Positions 1-11,777 of a stretch of 64,000 nt of DNA are shown piece by piece. The translations under genes and the position numbers were made by a program. The DNA is from Brassica napus (lineage: Eukaryota > Streptophyta > Magnoliopsida > Brassicales > Brassicaceae), in NCBI RefSeq assembly GCF_020379485.1, contig NC_063446.1, positions 17,371,525 to 17,435,524 of the forward strand, given 5' to 3'. The notes under the pieces were generated by a model. That model was not told where the DNA came from. It searched no databases and was given only the letters and a program-made list of their open reading frames with translations. Positions within the stretch are counted from its first letter, which is position 1. The number at the start of each line of letters is the position of its first letter.

Positions 1-541
1 AGTGAAAATTTTAAAATATTTGATTATTGTAAACAGTTTTGTATATTTTCAAATTAAATTTTATCATGGATTATCTTAAATGTAACTCAAAACATGTTGT
101 ATGCCAATTTTATTTGCTGTTTTATTTTGTTTGTTTTGGATGTTTGTTACCTTTAAGGTTTTCCAAAATTTGATGAACAAAATTTAGATATAAAAAATTG
201 AAGTAAAAGCTAAAAGATAAGAATCCTGCAGTGCTCTCATCTAGGGTTGAGTTGAGTCAAAATTGGTGGTTTGGATCCACAACCGGTTTATATAAAAAAA
301 TAATGGAACAAAAATGAAATAACCCCCAAAACGATGAGGAGCATGCTCTCTAATTAAATCGCACTTTTCTCTGTTCCCACCGCCGCAAGCTGTAGCCCAT
401 CGACGCCATTGTTGCCGCGCCTTCCGCTTCTCTTTTATGTACCTTGCTTGCCCATTTTCTTTTATGAACACGAGTTATTTGGGATTCAATCTAAGAAACT
501 GAACAGTTTATTGGGGGCATCGTTACATTCTGCAGCCAAAG
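1..541. other. AT-rich upstream region of the methyltransferase gene
   Basis: No gene seen. The first ~240 bases are AT-rich. A TATA-like stretch (TTTATATAAAA, about 287-297) lies ~250 bp before the methyltransferase start codon, followed by a more GC-balanced, pyrimidine-rich stretch (about 340-440) that could be the 5' untranslated leader. A 76-codon open frame on the minus strand here has no recognisable features and is treated as chance. Confidence 0.4.
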
Positions 542-1987
542 ATGGGCAGCGAAAGTGAGAAAGGGAGAGAAGAAGAGGAAGAGGAAGAGGAAGATATAGT
601 TTGCTTAGACGAGTCCTTCTTCGTCAACGATGAGTATTTCAACTGTTTGGCTTTTGATTAACTCAAGTGTTTGGTTTGCCCCTAGTAAGTAAAGTAAGTA
701 AGCACAATGGTTTTTGAATGCAGTTATCAGTTGACGACCTTTACGTTTGGGTCCAACGTTCTTGAGCTCTACTGTCTCCAATCAGCTTCAAGTGAGTTTT
801 CATTTTCTTTTATCGACCGACCTACTTTTGTAGTTAGTTATCTAACATAAGTTATCTTGTTGGGCAGCTGATTTTGATTTAACAGGGCAACTGGTTTGGC
901 CTGGTGCTATGCTTATGAACGGTTATCTCTCAGATAATGCTGACATTCTCCAAGGGTGTTCCGTTTTGGAGTTTGGATCTGGCGTTGGTAAGTCCTTTTT
1001 TTTTTAATTTTTTTTTTATCCTAGTAGTAATGTTTGATACAGTGAACACAAACAATCCGTGATAGAAATGTTTTTTATTTCCTTGGAACATTTGGTCTTT
1101 GATGACATATTATTGACCGTTCTCCCAAAGCGTAGAGGCTCTTTGTTTTTCTCGTTTGAATTCATTTGTAGTCGTTGATCTTTGATCTTGTTATTATAAC
1201 CCAGGTATAACAGGAGTCCTCTGTAGCAGATTTTGCCGCAAAGTTGTTTTTACTGACCACAACGACGAAGTGCTCAAGGTAACGTCGCTTTTTGCTAAAG
1301 ATTTCTATTCACCATTGGTCGAACGTAATCAGGTCTTGTTTTTCAGATACTGAAGAAAAACATCGAGCTTCATGAACATTCAAGCCCCTCCGCTGGTGAG
1401 AAAGAAATTAACTTTGCCATTTTTATTCTCAATCTTTTACATGCTATTGATGTGTTTCTTCTGTTTCCCGTTTGTATCTACAGAATTAGAGGCTGCAAAG
1501 CTAGAATGGGGAAACACTGATCATCTTGGTGAAATCTTACAGAAACACAGTGATGGCTTTGATCTTATTCTTGGAGCTGATATCTATATCCTTTTATGTT
1601 CGGTTTGGTTTTGGTTCAATTTCGGAACTCCTATGATTTTTTTTATTTTAAAAAGATAGCCTTGACAGTACGTGTACGCTTTCAGCAATCTAGCGTGCCG
1701 TTGCTATTTGACAGTGTAGAACAGCTTCTTCGGATCAGAGGACATGGAAATTGCAAGTTCATACTAGCATACGTATCACGGGCTAGACAGTAAGCTTGTC
1801 AGCCACAACAACGTTTTCGATTTTCATTTGTGCCACAAAGTAAAACTAAATTAAATATTGTTTCAGGATGGACTCAGCGATCTTGAAGGAAGGCTCTCAG
1901 CACGGGATGCTGATGAATGAAGTTCCTGGGACTAGGTGTACCGTGGGGAACTTGGAAGGTGTTATATTTGAGATTACTCTTATATAA
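542..1987 (+). CDS. METTL21/FAM86-like class I SAM-dependent methyltransferase, 8 exons
   Basis: Putative protein methyltransferase of the METTL21/FAM86-like seven-beta-strand class; the substrate cannot be read from sequence. I place exons at 542-633, 724-791, 868-987, 1205-1278, 1347-1395, 1484-1585, 1678-1789 and 1867-1987; together they make 738 nt, an exact 245-codon frame plus stop. An acidic N-terminus (eight Glu in a row) precedes the fold. Motif I, which binds SAM, reads VLEFGSGVGITG and is followed by VVFTDHN; LVWPGAMLM and DLILGADI match conserved family blocks. Seven introns are GT-AG. The sixth is AT-AC, U12-type (separate entry), and only this splice keeps the frame. From memory the closest Arabidopsis gene is At2g26810, adjacent to HMG-CoA lyase as here. 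It looks intact. Confidence 0.9.
1586..1677 (+). other. U12-type AT-AC intron in the methyltransferase gene
   Basis: The 5' splice site at 1586 reads ATATCCTTTT, a perfect match to the U12 AT-AC consensus. A branch-site match CCTTGAC lies at 1660-1666, and the intron ends in AC at 1676-1677, 12 nt after the branch adenosine (1665), which is normal U12 spacing. Splicing here joins codon positions so that a Cys codon is formed across the junction and the frame continues into the conserved block FQQSSVPLLFDSV. The intron is 92 nt. That is seen directly; use of the minor spliceosome is inferred from the known consensus. Confidence 0.88.
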
Positions 1988-3062
1988 AATAAGGAAACGC
2001 ATAATATTTGGAGTAGTTTCCTCCTTTTATGTTTTTATAGCTGCATACATTTGGTGAAAGTATGCATTGACATTGTGGATGCTTTGAAGATAATCCACAC
2101 CGGTTGGTGAAGAACTGTTGCAACTACGTTATCTTCTTTTTGATAGTTGCTGGAGCTAATAATTGCGTGACCTTCAAAAGTAATTTCTGAACAGATCCTA
2201 GTAGTTGTGATATCAATCTCATGTATCTCTGAGTCACACTAAAGAGATTAGCATACCTTATAACGAGATTTGTAAATTGTTATAGCATTAAATTTAAAGA
2301 AGACAAAATCAAGCATTACATAGGAACCCGATTGGCTATATACTATAATTCAGGTCACAAGTGTTCTTTGTCGACCGTCCAATAATTGGCTTAACGGGTG
2401 TTCTCTGTTGGCAGTCCAATTGATTTAACATGCTTGGTAACTGAGATCCCCGGGTCATCATACTAAATTCTAGTTGATTTACCATCTCCAATAGCTCTGA
2501 CAAGATTTGTTGCCAGGAGATATCTTTCTATCATGATTTCTTTTGTACCATACGATGACGAATGAACTGTACTGTCAATAAATTATTTAATTTTAATAGA
2601 ATTTGCCAGTTTATGAAAATTCGGCTTCGAGTTTTGGTAATAAAGGATCGTTGAAACTTTGTATTTCGCATAAGCCAAATTCTTTCTCTTTTGATTTTGT
2701 CTGTTTTGTCCACGAAATCTAACACTACATCCTCTATTTTAGATATGTCCCACCAAAATTTGTTATTTCATTTTAAAACATTTGTAAATAAGTTGAACTA
2801 AGACATAGCATAAGTAGACATGAAAAGGAAATTGATTTTCATGTAGTAATTTTCGTGTCATTAAGAAACATTTGGAGGATAAATGTCTATTTCTTATAAT
2901 AATTTAAAGTTTTTGTTGAGAGAGCATTCGATTATACTATAAGTCTATAAGGAATATAATAGTTTCTAATAATAATATATTATTTATATAATTAACTAAT
3001 CACAATAATTAGAAGTTCAGTCAAGGTTAGGTAGAATATACACATATGGTTGCATATGTTGG
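1988..3062. other. Intergenic, 3' of the methyltransferase gene
   Basis: It begins with the 3' untranslated region of the methyltransferase gene, then becomes AT-rich without conserved coding. The open frame at 2531-2725 (-) has no recognisable content. Nothing else is supported. Confidence 0.5.
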
Positions 3063-3070
3063 CTAATTGA

Positions 3071-4635
3071 CAGAGCCGTGCTTCAAGTGTATCTAAAAAG
3101 GCTTTCGCCTAGGGCCACCAAAATATATAGTTTTTTAAAGGTTCCAAATTTCCAAAAATTTTAGGGCCCCCAAAAAGGCTTTTCATTCTCTAGATTTAAA
3201 TATTGATGATGTGAGGGGACAAGGATATGATAATGGATCCAATATGAAGGGAAAACATAAAGGAGTACAAAAAAAGTTTCTTGATGTTAATCCACGTGCA
3301 TTTTATACACCGTGTGGGTGTCACAGTCTTAATCTTGCTCTTTGTGATATGGCAAGCACTTCTGAAAAAGCTAGTTCATTCTTTGGGATAATTCAGCGTA
3401 TTTATCGCGTCTTTGCATCTTCAACGAAGCAGTGGAAAATTTTAGAAGATATGGTGGGAGGTTTGACAGTTAAATCTTTATCGAAAACACGGTGGGAAAG
3501 TCATGTTGAATGTGTCAAGGCAATAAGGTTTCAAGCTCCAAAGATAAGAGATGCTTTAATTTATATAGCAGAGACTACTAAGGATCCGACAACAAAAAGC
3601 GATGCTGAGTGTCTTGTTACAAGCGAGACACATGGGATTGGAAATTATGAATTCTTGTTGTCTATGGTGATTTGGTACAAACTGTTATTTGCTGTTAACA
3701 CCGTAAGCAAGAGTTTGCAGTCAGAAAAAATGAACATTGAAGGTGCTGTTTCCCAGTTGGAAGGACTTCTTTCTTTTTTTCGGAATTATAGAGAGAGAGG
3801 CTTTGAAAGTGCAAAAACAGATGTTAAAAAAATTGCAAAAGCTATGGAGATTGAAGCCACATTCCCAACACAGAAAAAGCGTGTCATCAAAAGGAAAAGG
3901 TTCTTTGATGAGGAACCAGAGTTAGTTGATGAGTTTGTAGATCTATCTCCGGAAGAGAGCTTCAGAACTTCTTATTTCCTCCAAGTCATGGATCAAGCTC
4001 TTTATTCTCTTGAAACAAGGTTTGAGCAATTTCAGAAATATGAACAAACATTTGGTTTTCTCTTTGATTTGGAGAAACTGAAATCAGCGAGTGAAGATAG
4101 TTTGATGGCATCTTGTACCAATCTTGAAGCAGCTTTAAAGCATGTAAATCATTCTGATGTTATTGGGAATGATTTGTGTTTTGAACTGATGGTTCTAAAA
4201 GAGGCATTGCCACAAGATTACAAGAGACCTCTTGAAGTTTTGAACTTCTTGAAAGGAAGGGAAGAGTCTTATCCAAACTCATGGATTGCTTATCAAATAT
4301 TATTGACGATTCCAGTTTCTGTCGCCACTGCTGAAAGAAGCTTTTCCAAGTTAAAGCTAATAAAGTCTTATCTTCGATCAACCATGTCACAAGAAAGGTT
4401 AAATGGTCTAGCAATTATATCGATCGAGAGAGAATTAGTTAGGAATCTAGATTATGATAATTTGATTAAAGAGTTTATTGAAAAAGAGGGAAGAAAAATT
4501 TTGTCTTAGTTTTTTAAAGTTATTGTCTTAATATTTTTTTTTCAAATATATATTGTACTATGATAAAAAAAAATTTATAAAGGGGCCCTATTTTTATATT
4601 CGCCTCAGGCCCCATTAAACCTTCGCACGGCTCTG
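3071..4635 (+). mobile_element. hAT-family DNA transposon with TIRs and 8-bp TSD
   Basis: The termini are CAGAGCCGTGC at 3071 and its inverse GCACGGCTCTG ending at 4635. They are flanked by a perfect 8-bp direct repeat CTAATTGA (3063-3070 and 4636-4643), the target duplication length of hAT elements. The 1,565-bp body holds one long transposase frame ending in a hAT dimerisation domain. Subterminal sequences (AGGGCCACC, AGGGGCCCTA, CAGGCCCC) resemble common Brassicaceae hAT ends. The element is much shorter than autonomous relatives (typically 3 kb or more), so the 5' part has probably been lost internally while the ends stayed intact. Confidence 0.92.
3190..4509 (+). pseudogene. hAT transposase, N-terminally truncated (ZMYM1/TTF-type family)
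   Basis: One open frame runs to the stop at 4507-4509. It carries GQGYDNGSNMKGKHKGVQ (one of the RNase-H-like core acidic residues lies here), CHSLNLALCDMA, TRWESHVECVKAIR, and near the C-terminus SWIAYQILLTIPVSVATAER followed by SFSKLKLIKSYLR, the hATC dimerisation domain. The frame is open upstream of its first Met to about 3190, showing that the protein once began further upstream. The usual TTF/BED zinc finger and DUF4371 N-terminal half are missing, so the product should be inactive in cis. The remaining frame has no internal stop over ~430 codons, suggesting a fairly young deletion derivative. Confidence 0.85.
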
Positions 4636-4643
4636 CTAATTGA

Positions 4644-6170
4644 CCAACTAATAAAGTCATTTGGTCAATATATTTTCGTTTGGGATAATCACCTATAACA
4701 CATAGTCAGAGTTTTTATTTAACAAGTCACCATAATTATAAATTCTGAAAAGCTTAGTTGCTTTTATTACTAATTCGGAGAGGCTTAAATCATCAAATTT
4801 AATTTGTCGAAACTTATTCTATAAATTTTGATATCTTAAACTTAGTATTTAATAAGATCTTGATATATGTGAATTAGTTGATCAAAATTTTGATGCAAGA
4901 AATACTTATATAAAAATAAATAAGAAAAATAGTTTGCTTTTTTTTTATAAGTAAAATAAATTAAAATAGTGAAACAATACAAATATAAATATAAAATAAA
5001 ATTTCTAAAGTCAAAATGTAGATATTTGAGAACAACACTTTTAAATGTAACATACAAAAAGTAAATTAATATTTATTGGTGAATATTTTAAAATTTGAAA
5101 AATGTGCCAAAAAAAAAATTGAAATACAATCCAGCAAATCATAGTTGGTATTAATTAATATTAATATACTCTAGTAAATTATACATTCCACTGATGATAA
5201 ATGATTTTTAGTTATTATACTCAAAATTTTATTTTAATACTAAGTTATTTTATTACTTTTATAAACTATAAAAAAATTTTATACCAAACAATACTACACC
5301 ATTTTATATACTTTTTGCGAAACATAATTTTGCTACACAAATAATTTTATACAAGTTAATTTTTCATATTTTTATATTAAATCACATTTTTAGAATCTAA
5401 ATTATAATTATTATAAATTATCAAACTTTTCATTAATCACTATTCCCCCATACACAAAATATTGATGTTTAACTTTTGTTTTTGTATTTGAAAGATCAAT
5501 ATTTTAAACTTTAATTTATTTCGTTTTAAAATTAAAAAATTAAATCCAAAAATATGAGTGATATAATTATACCAGGAAGACAAAATTTAAAAACAAAACA
5601 AAAATAAATAAATAAAAATGTGAATTTAATTTTTATTAATATGTAAGCAAATTCTAAAACACCAGTATTTCAAATACAGAGGGAGTAGTAGATCCAAAGG
5701 GATTTCCACACTGAAAATTTCATTTAGGTAAATATGAAACTATTATGGAAATTTATTTGCAATAAATTGACGATATCATAAAATAATTAGAGTTAGTGAT
5801 TATATGATAAGTAATTAGAAAATTATATTTTTCGTATTTGAATACTATGATATTGAATAAAATAATATATTCATTGACTGAGATAAAATAACATATTATT
5901 AAGTCCAAAACATGAACAAAATTCATTCTAATTATTAAAAACATTCACGTTATCACACACACTCCACTTGTTTAGAGTTTTGTTCCAATGTCAATTTTCA
6001 AACAAGCCTCCACCATATCATTAAAAAAAATGAGGAATTAGACAAACTCTATTTAAAATTTATAGTCCAATCAGTGAAGAAGAGTGGGAAAGAAAGAAAG
6101 AAAGAAGTTTATTTATTGAGGTGTAAAATGAATGTTTAGGTAGAGGGAGCTTCCCAACCAGAATTAGAGG
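4644..6170. other. AT-rich intergenic DNA
   Basis: No gene seen in about 1.5 kb of very AT-rich sequence. At about 5676-5690 there is CAGAGGGAGTAG, which resembles one end of a Stowaway-type MITE (CTCCCTCTG in reverse), but I could not find its partner or a convincing TA duplication. The last ~100 bases become pyrimidine-rich and lead into the HMG-CoA lyase transcript. Confidence 0.5.
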
Positions 6171-6607
6171 AGATAAAGTTGCCGCGTCCTTCTCCCGAAA
6201 TCGAACGCTCTTTCTTTATTTCATATTCCATCTTCTTCTCGTCGTCAATCGGATCCAATCACTCTTTTTCTCCGGTAAATCTCTGCGTCTCTTCCCTTTT
6301 TTTTTTTTCGCTGATTATATTAAATCACTAATGATTGTTACGATTGTCTTGTATTTCGTCTTGAATTTATGGATTCCCTTTTGAGTTTCTCATCGATGGC
6401 CAATGTAAAAAAATGGAATTTTGTTTGTCATTTTCTTGAAACATATTTTGAGCAATGGATCTGACCATTTTTGTCCAGAAAAAAAACCCCCCCCAAAAAA
6501 TATTGCTGAAAATGCAGTGGAATGGGGTGAGGAGAGCCCATTCTTTAAGGTGCTGCAAGACTTTAACAAACAACACTCATTTGCATCATGCTTATATTCC
6601 AGTCACC

Positions 6608-7797
6608 ATGTCGAGTTTGGAGGAGCCACTTGCTTTTGACAGGATCCAGAGGTTTTCATCCGGTGCCTGTCGCCCCAGGGATGATGTCGGCATGGGTCAC
6701 CGTTGGATCCGGGGAAGAGATTGCAGCACCTCTAACTCTTGCAATGATGATGATGATGATAAGAGCTTTGGTAAAGAGTCATTCCCGTGGAAAAGGCATA
6801 CTCGGAAAGTATCTGAAGGAGAAATTCTGCTTCGGAGTATTTCTTTCTCTGGAAGAAACTCCTCCTCCACAGTTTCTGGGACTTTATGGGAATCCAAAAG
6901 TTTTCAGGAGCATAAGTTTCACACCTTTAGCAGTGAGAATGGCATCTCACATTCAAGTAACAAAGTAGTTTTCTTAACGCTGGAAAACTGTTTTTTTTTT
7001 TTATTGTTTTTACATTGCCTCCAACATGATTCATCTTCTAAAATTTATCTCTCTTATTATTCCGCTTCTGTGTGACATTCAGCTCGTTAGAGGGGTACCG
7101 AAGTTTGTGAAGATTGTTGAAGTTGGTCCAAGGGATGGTCTGCAGAACGAGAAAAATATAGTACCCACATCTGTAAAGGTGGAACTTATTCAGAGATTAG
7201 TTTCTGCTGGATTGCCCGTTGTCGAGGCTACAAGCTTTGTATCACCTAAATGGGTTCCCCAGGTAAATGCTGTTTATATATATTTGTAATGTTTGTTTGC
7301 TGTAGACAGACTGACTTTTTATAAAATGGAAGTTAGTTACCAGTTAGATGTTAGAAACAATTTTATTTCTGCGACAGACAGATGAAACTAGTTTCTTTGA
7401 CTGAACATAAATTTTTTTCCTGTTACGACTTGTAGCTTGCAGATGCAAAGGCTGTAATGGATGGAGTAAATGCTCTAGATGGGGCTCGATTGCCGGTTCT
7501 GACTCCGAATCTAAAAGTGTGCTACTTTTTTTTTTTTTCTCTCTCTCCAATAAGAATTCTTGTTTCTTATTTTCGAACACCAAACAACATAGAATATGCT
7601 TTTGCTTCTTGTTAGGGCTTTGAAGCGGCTGTATCTGCAGGTGCCAAGGAAGTTGCAATCTTTGCATCTGCTTCTGAGTCATTCTCCTTGTCAAATATCA
7701 ACTGTACCATTGAAGAGAGTCTCTTGAGATATCGTGCTGTTGTCACCGCTGCAAAGGAGCATTCCATTCCTGTCCGTGGGTACGTTTCTTCTGCTTC

Positions 7798-7829
<32 letters not shown>

Positions 7830-8697
7830 GCCCACGCAAGTTTTTCGTACTTTAATAGTGTTGTTTGATTGTGGTTTTTCGCCTTTCAAACGCTTTATGG
7901 TTTGTCACCTCTCATTTAAATGCGATATTAACGAGAATATGGTATATCCTTGTTTGTTGTAGAATAAACCTGTTTGACCTTACTGTAGTTGGTTCTAATT
8001 AATCAATGACCATGGTTATTTTCCCAATGTTGAAGGTATGTATCTTGCGTTGTCGGGTGTCCAGTAGAGGGGGCGGTTCCACCCTCAAAAGTGGCGCATG
8101 TTGTAAAAGAGCTCTATGACATGGGCTGCTCTGAGATTTCTCTTGGTGATACAATAGGAATCGGCACTCCCGGTAATTTCTATTTCCCTTACTTAATCAA
8201 TTTTCTCTGTTTTGTCTTACATCTTCTTTTGTCATATATGAATGAATCAGGTACTGTGGTTCCGATGCTTGAAGCTGTGATGGCCGTTGTGCCAGCCGAA
8301 AAGCTGGCTGTTCATTTCCACGATACCTATGGGCAAGCTCTTGCAAACATTTTGGTGTCTCTCCAAGTAAGATTGAAGAAGATTTCATTTTATAGTGTGG
8401 GCTTGAGACTAACATGTGTTATTGATATATCGAAAAATAATACAGATGGGAATAAACATAGTAGACTCATCAGTCGCTGGATTAGGCGGCTGCCCATATG
8501 CAAAAGGAGCTTCAGGAAACGTAGCTACAGAAGATGTGGTTTACATGTTGAACGGTTTAGGCGTCCAAACCAATGTGGATTTGGGAAAGCTTATAGCTGC
8601 TGGAGATTTCATCAGCAAGCATCTTGGCCGTCCAAACGGTTCCAAGGCTGCCGTTGCCCTCAACCGTCGGGTCACAGCTGATGCCTCCAAGATTTGA
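6608..8697 (+). CDS. HMGCL: Hydroxymethylglutaryl-CoA lyase (EC 4.1.3.4), 7 coding exons
   Basis: Cleaves HMG-CoA to acetyl-CoA and acetoacetate in leucine breakdown, usually in mitochondria. Coding exons: 6608-6964, 7083-7262, 7436-7516, 7616-7779, 8036-8172, 8251-8366, 8446-8697; all GT-AG; 1,287 nt, 428 residues. The TIM-barrel domain starts near residue 124: [12 protein letters not shown] (catalytic Arg-Asp), [33 protein letters not shown] (metal-binding His) and [15 protein letters not shown], the family signature with the catalytic Cys. The first ~120 residues are a plant N-terminal extension rich in Ser/Arg that may target the protein. I chose the ATG at 6608 because MSSLEEP begins the homologue as I recall it. 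The frame is open upstream to 6455, but that stretch looks like an intron or leader. Likely orthologue At2g26800. It looks intact. Confidence 0.95.
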
Positions 8698-9859
8698 GTG
8701 TTTATAAAAGAGGCTGTTCACATATGTAAACTTCATATGAATAAAAGACCAAGGAGAAAGTAAATACAACTTCTATATATTCAAGATGATATATTAATGG
8801 CTCGTTGGTATAAATGATGCAGTGGAATTTATTTAAGCAAACCATGTCATATTATTATAAGTATGAATCTCGCTGAACAACATAACGTGCTTCTGTGCCA
8901 ATTAAAGAAACGTAACAATTCTAAATCGGTAGTCACTGATCAGAAAGAAAAAAAAAACTAGTGGTGAGTAGATTCTTTAAGATATCCGATACTTTGTTAA
9001 AACACTATTTGAGTATGAATTATACCAATGACTTGAAAGTGTAAACCGATTATTAACTGATTTATCACTTATAACAATAGTAGGATGATAGAGTTTGAGC
9101 TCGCATACTTCTCACAAACTCGATCACAATAGAACAGTCTCGTGTATATTGAATCAATCAAACGAATTACAATTTGTATCAAAGATCAATTGAAAATCGA
9201 TGGATTAACCCATTCGATATCTCCTCAAGCCTCATGGCTCAATCTCTAATACAAGCTAGCTACAAATGAACTCAATGTATCTTCTTTAAAGCTATCCAAC
9301 AGACTTTTACAGAAAACCATTCTTCATCTGATTCCGTGTCTTTCAACTTGCTTCTCATCTCAAGACCCACTGGTTAATACAGAGTCTTCATTTGAATTGA
9401 GTTCTTCTTGCTTCTCCTTCACATTTGTTTCTCCTCTTCCTCACATAACAATATTGTAGTTTATCAATAGGAATTGTGATATTCGTCCAATTCTCTTCCA
9501 ACAAAATTCAGCTACTCTTAAGCTTGAAATAAGGAAAACACACCACAAGAAAACCATGATTTCTCCCAAAAAGTTCTCCCCACCCACTTGACAAGTAACT
9601 CTAATTTACATGTATAGTTTTATAGGATACCGCGTGATGAAGACGAGAACATAGGATTTACAGTTGATGACAGAGGAAGTAGAGTTGATGACATGGTCCT
9701 ACTTAAGTCAATTGAGCCAAGTTTCCTACAATAAAATTGTTAATTTGAAAAAAGAAATGGAGCCAAAAGAAGAAGTTGAGTTTAATTTGGGTCTTATGCA
9801 AGAATATGACAAGTTTCCAGAGATTGTCTGTCAGGCTTCAAGAGTGTTTTAGAAGGGCT
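8698..9859. other. Intergenic between HMG-CoA lyase and LTR scraps
   Basis: The 3' untranslated region of HMG-CoA lyase runs to about 8770 (an AATAAA-like motif near 8740). The rest is noncoding to my reading. The stretch 9040-9600, rich in CTTCTTGCTTCTC-like pyrimidine motifs, could be an old LTR but has no verifiable ends. Confidence 0.4.
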
Positions 9860-10745
9860 TCAGAGGAGTCTTAAGAGTACTGTGAAGCTGGTGCAAAGAT
9901 AGGGTCAAGTCTAAGAGGGACTTAGACGTCATTTGGCGATAGTTGGGTGATGGTGCAGAAATAGGGCGATCCGAGCCAATCAGATGGTACAAACGGTGCA
10001 AATGGACCCTACAAACTTAGGGCGGCCAAAACCGAGCCAGGTTCGACCTTTGGAGATGTTTGGACGAGGTGTGCACAAATAAGATGAGGTACAAACAGGC
10101 GGTCCATACCATCGACTGTACTTGTTCCAGATCAATCTGAAACGAAGAAGTGCAAAGATAGGATGCCGGTTCAGCAAAAAGAGAGGTGACCTGATCTGTT
10201 TGAGCTTGAGGACGTTTGTGGATAATTCCACGCTGTCATGAGCTGGCGTGAGCTGTAAAGGAGAAGGAGCATGGACCATGTATATGGTCTGTTACATGGG
10301 AAGGTTCATGGGAGCCTATGAGCAGCCAATCAGAAGCCAGCTCTTGGCCTTGACCAGAATTGAATCAACCAACCAGGCACCATCATCTCTCATCCAATCA
10401 CAAGACATCACACAAATTCCAAACTCAACACTCCATCCTAGCTATCCATCCCTTCAAGTAATTTATCAGCCATTAGATTAAGGGTTTTATGATTCACAAA
10501 CTTGTAAGCTTATAAATAAGCATGTATAGACATTTTGTAACTCTCTTGAGAGAGAGAAGGAGATTTCTCCTCCTTCTTCGTAATACAAAGTATGTTTTTG
10601 GATAAGAATCCTTTACTCTCTCTTTCTCATACTTAAATCTCTTAATCTCTTTAAATCTCTTGTTTCTGTCCAAGTTCATACTATTCTTCATCAGTCCTTC
10701 TCTCATATCAGTTCAAGACCATTTCGCCTAAAGGGTTTGTTCATC
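9860..10745 (+). repeat. Probable solo LTR or LTR fragment, boundaries uncertain
   Basis: It shows LTR-like composition: a GC-balanced first half followed, at about 10500-10700, by a TATAAATAAG promoter-like box, CTTGAGAGAGAGAAGG, an AATACAAAG polyadenylation-like region and a long CT-rich U5-like tract. This resembles R-U5 regions of Brassicaceae LTR retrotransposons. No second copy or target duplication was found, so the call rests on composition. Confidence 0.3.
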
Positions 10746-11041
10746 ACACACAACCTGAGCTCTAAAAACCTAATAAAAATACGTGGACTAAAAAAAAGAA
10801 TTTCATACGTGGCCTAGTTTTAAGGATAGTTCTCCACTTTGTTGCTTTTCCATTTTGTAGGAAGTTGATAACTTCCACTTTCCCTTATTCTCTTATTGTA
10901 GGTCATGACCCCGTTTGCTTCCATCGTTTAGCTATGTAAGCTAATGAGAAAAACATAAAAAGTAGACTTTTCTAACAACAGATCTCTTGAGTACTTGCGT
11001 GTGTATATTCTCTTTGGCTTTGAAGAAGGACCTTAGCAATT

Positions 11042-11054
11042 TGGTATCAGAGCC
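11042..11054 (+). other. Copia-type primer-binding site (initiator tRNA-Met)
   Basis: TGGTATCAGAGCC is the canonical primer-binding site of plant Copia elements. It sits three bases after a sequence ending in CA (11037-11038), as expected for a 5' LTR end. The upstream LTR would lie roughly at 10750-11038; its 5' end is not clear. No gag or pol follows, since downstream sequence to 11777 is AT-rich and noncoding, so this is the remnant of a deleted or truncated element. Confidence 0.6.
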
Positions 11055-11777
11055 ACTTGTGGATCCAAGGAGGGTGGATTTAGGATTCCGGTGATCCAAT
11101 CCACTCCGGTTGAATGGAACGAACAGGGTGGGCGAACAATGTGACGGGAAAGTTTCGAATACAATGAATAAAATAGCAAAGTGTAAAAGTGTATTATAAG
11201 ACCACGGTTAAACTTTATTTATAGGTCGAAATCCTTTAACGTCGTCATTTACACCACCGAAAAATATATGCAGCTTTATAAAAATATCTCTAAATCATGA
11301 TTGGAATGGATTTGTGCTGTAGACAAAAATTTAGACATAAGCACTTCTAAACCACTAGTTACTCATCACCAAATTCGAATTGACTCCTCATCCACCTCCC
11401 AATCATTATGGTATCAAGATAACTTATTGTCCATCTTTGTTTCCAAAAAAAAATTCATTAATGCTTATGTAATCTTCCCTGAAAACATATCTAACTTTTT
11501 AATAAAATATTTCGTTTTATAAAAGAGATATATACAACCACAAATTGTCACAGATTATATGTGGATCTTTCAAATGTATTCCCAGATATATCATATTTGA
11601 TTTTAAATTGCTATTGTTGTTATTTAATAAACCATTTACAATGGTTTGAACTGTTAACTATAAATACCTCAACTACGAACTTTGCATGTTATAGTTTGTG
11701 TATACTTGAGGATGACACTAAAATAAAAATTGTGACGTTGGAGGTTTTGATTCTTACATAACAGTATACATACAACC
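11055..11777. other. AT-rich spacer downstream of the WDR11-like gene
   Basis: No gene seen. The region from about 11600 to 11777 probably includes the 3' untranslated region of the minus-strand WD40 gene. Short open frames here lack recognisable content. Confidence 0.4.

Noticed and set aside
241..471. Minus-strand 76-residue protein upstream of the methyltransferase gene
   Set aside because: It overlaps the probable promoter and leader and has no recognisable features.
1591..1685. A conventional GT-AG intron in the methyltransferase gene at this position
   Set aside because: GT/AG choices near here break the frame or the conserved block; the AT-AC pair gives an exact frame and matches donor, branch and acceptor consensus.
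5676..5690. Stowaway MITE
   Set aside because: Only one end-like motif was seen; no inverted partner or TA duplication could be found.
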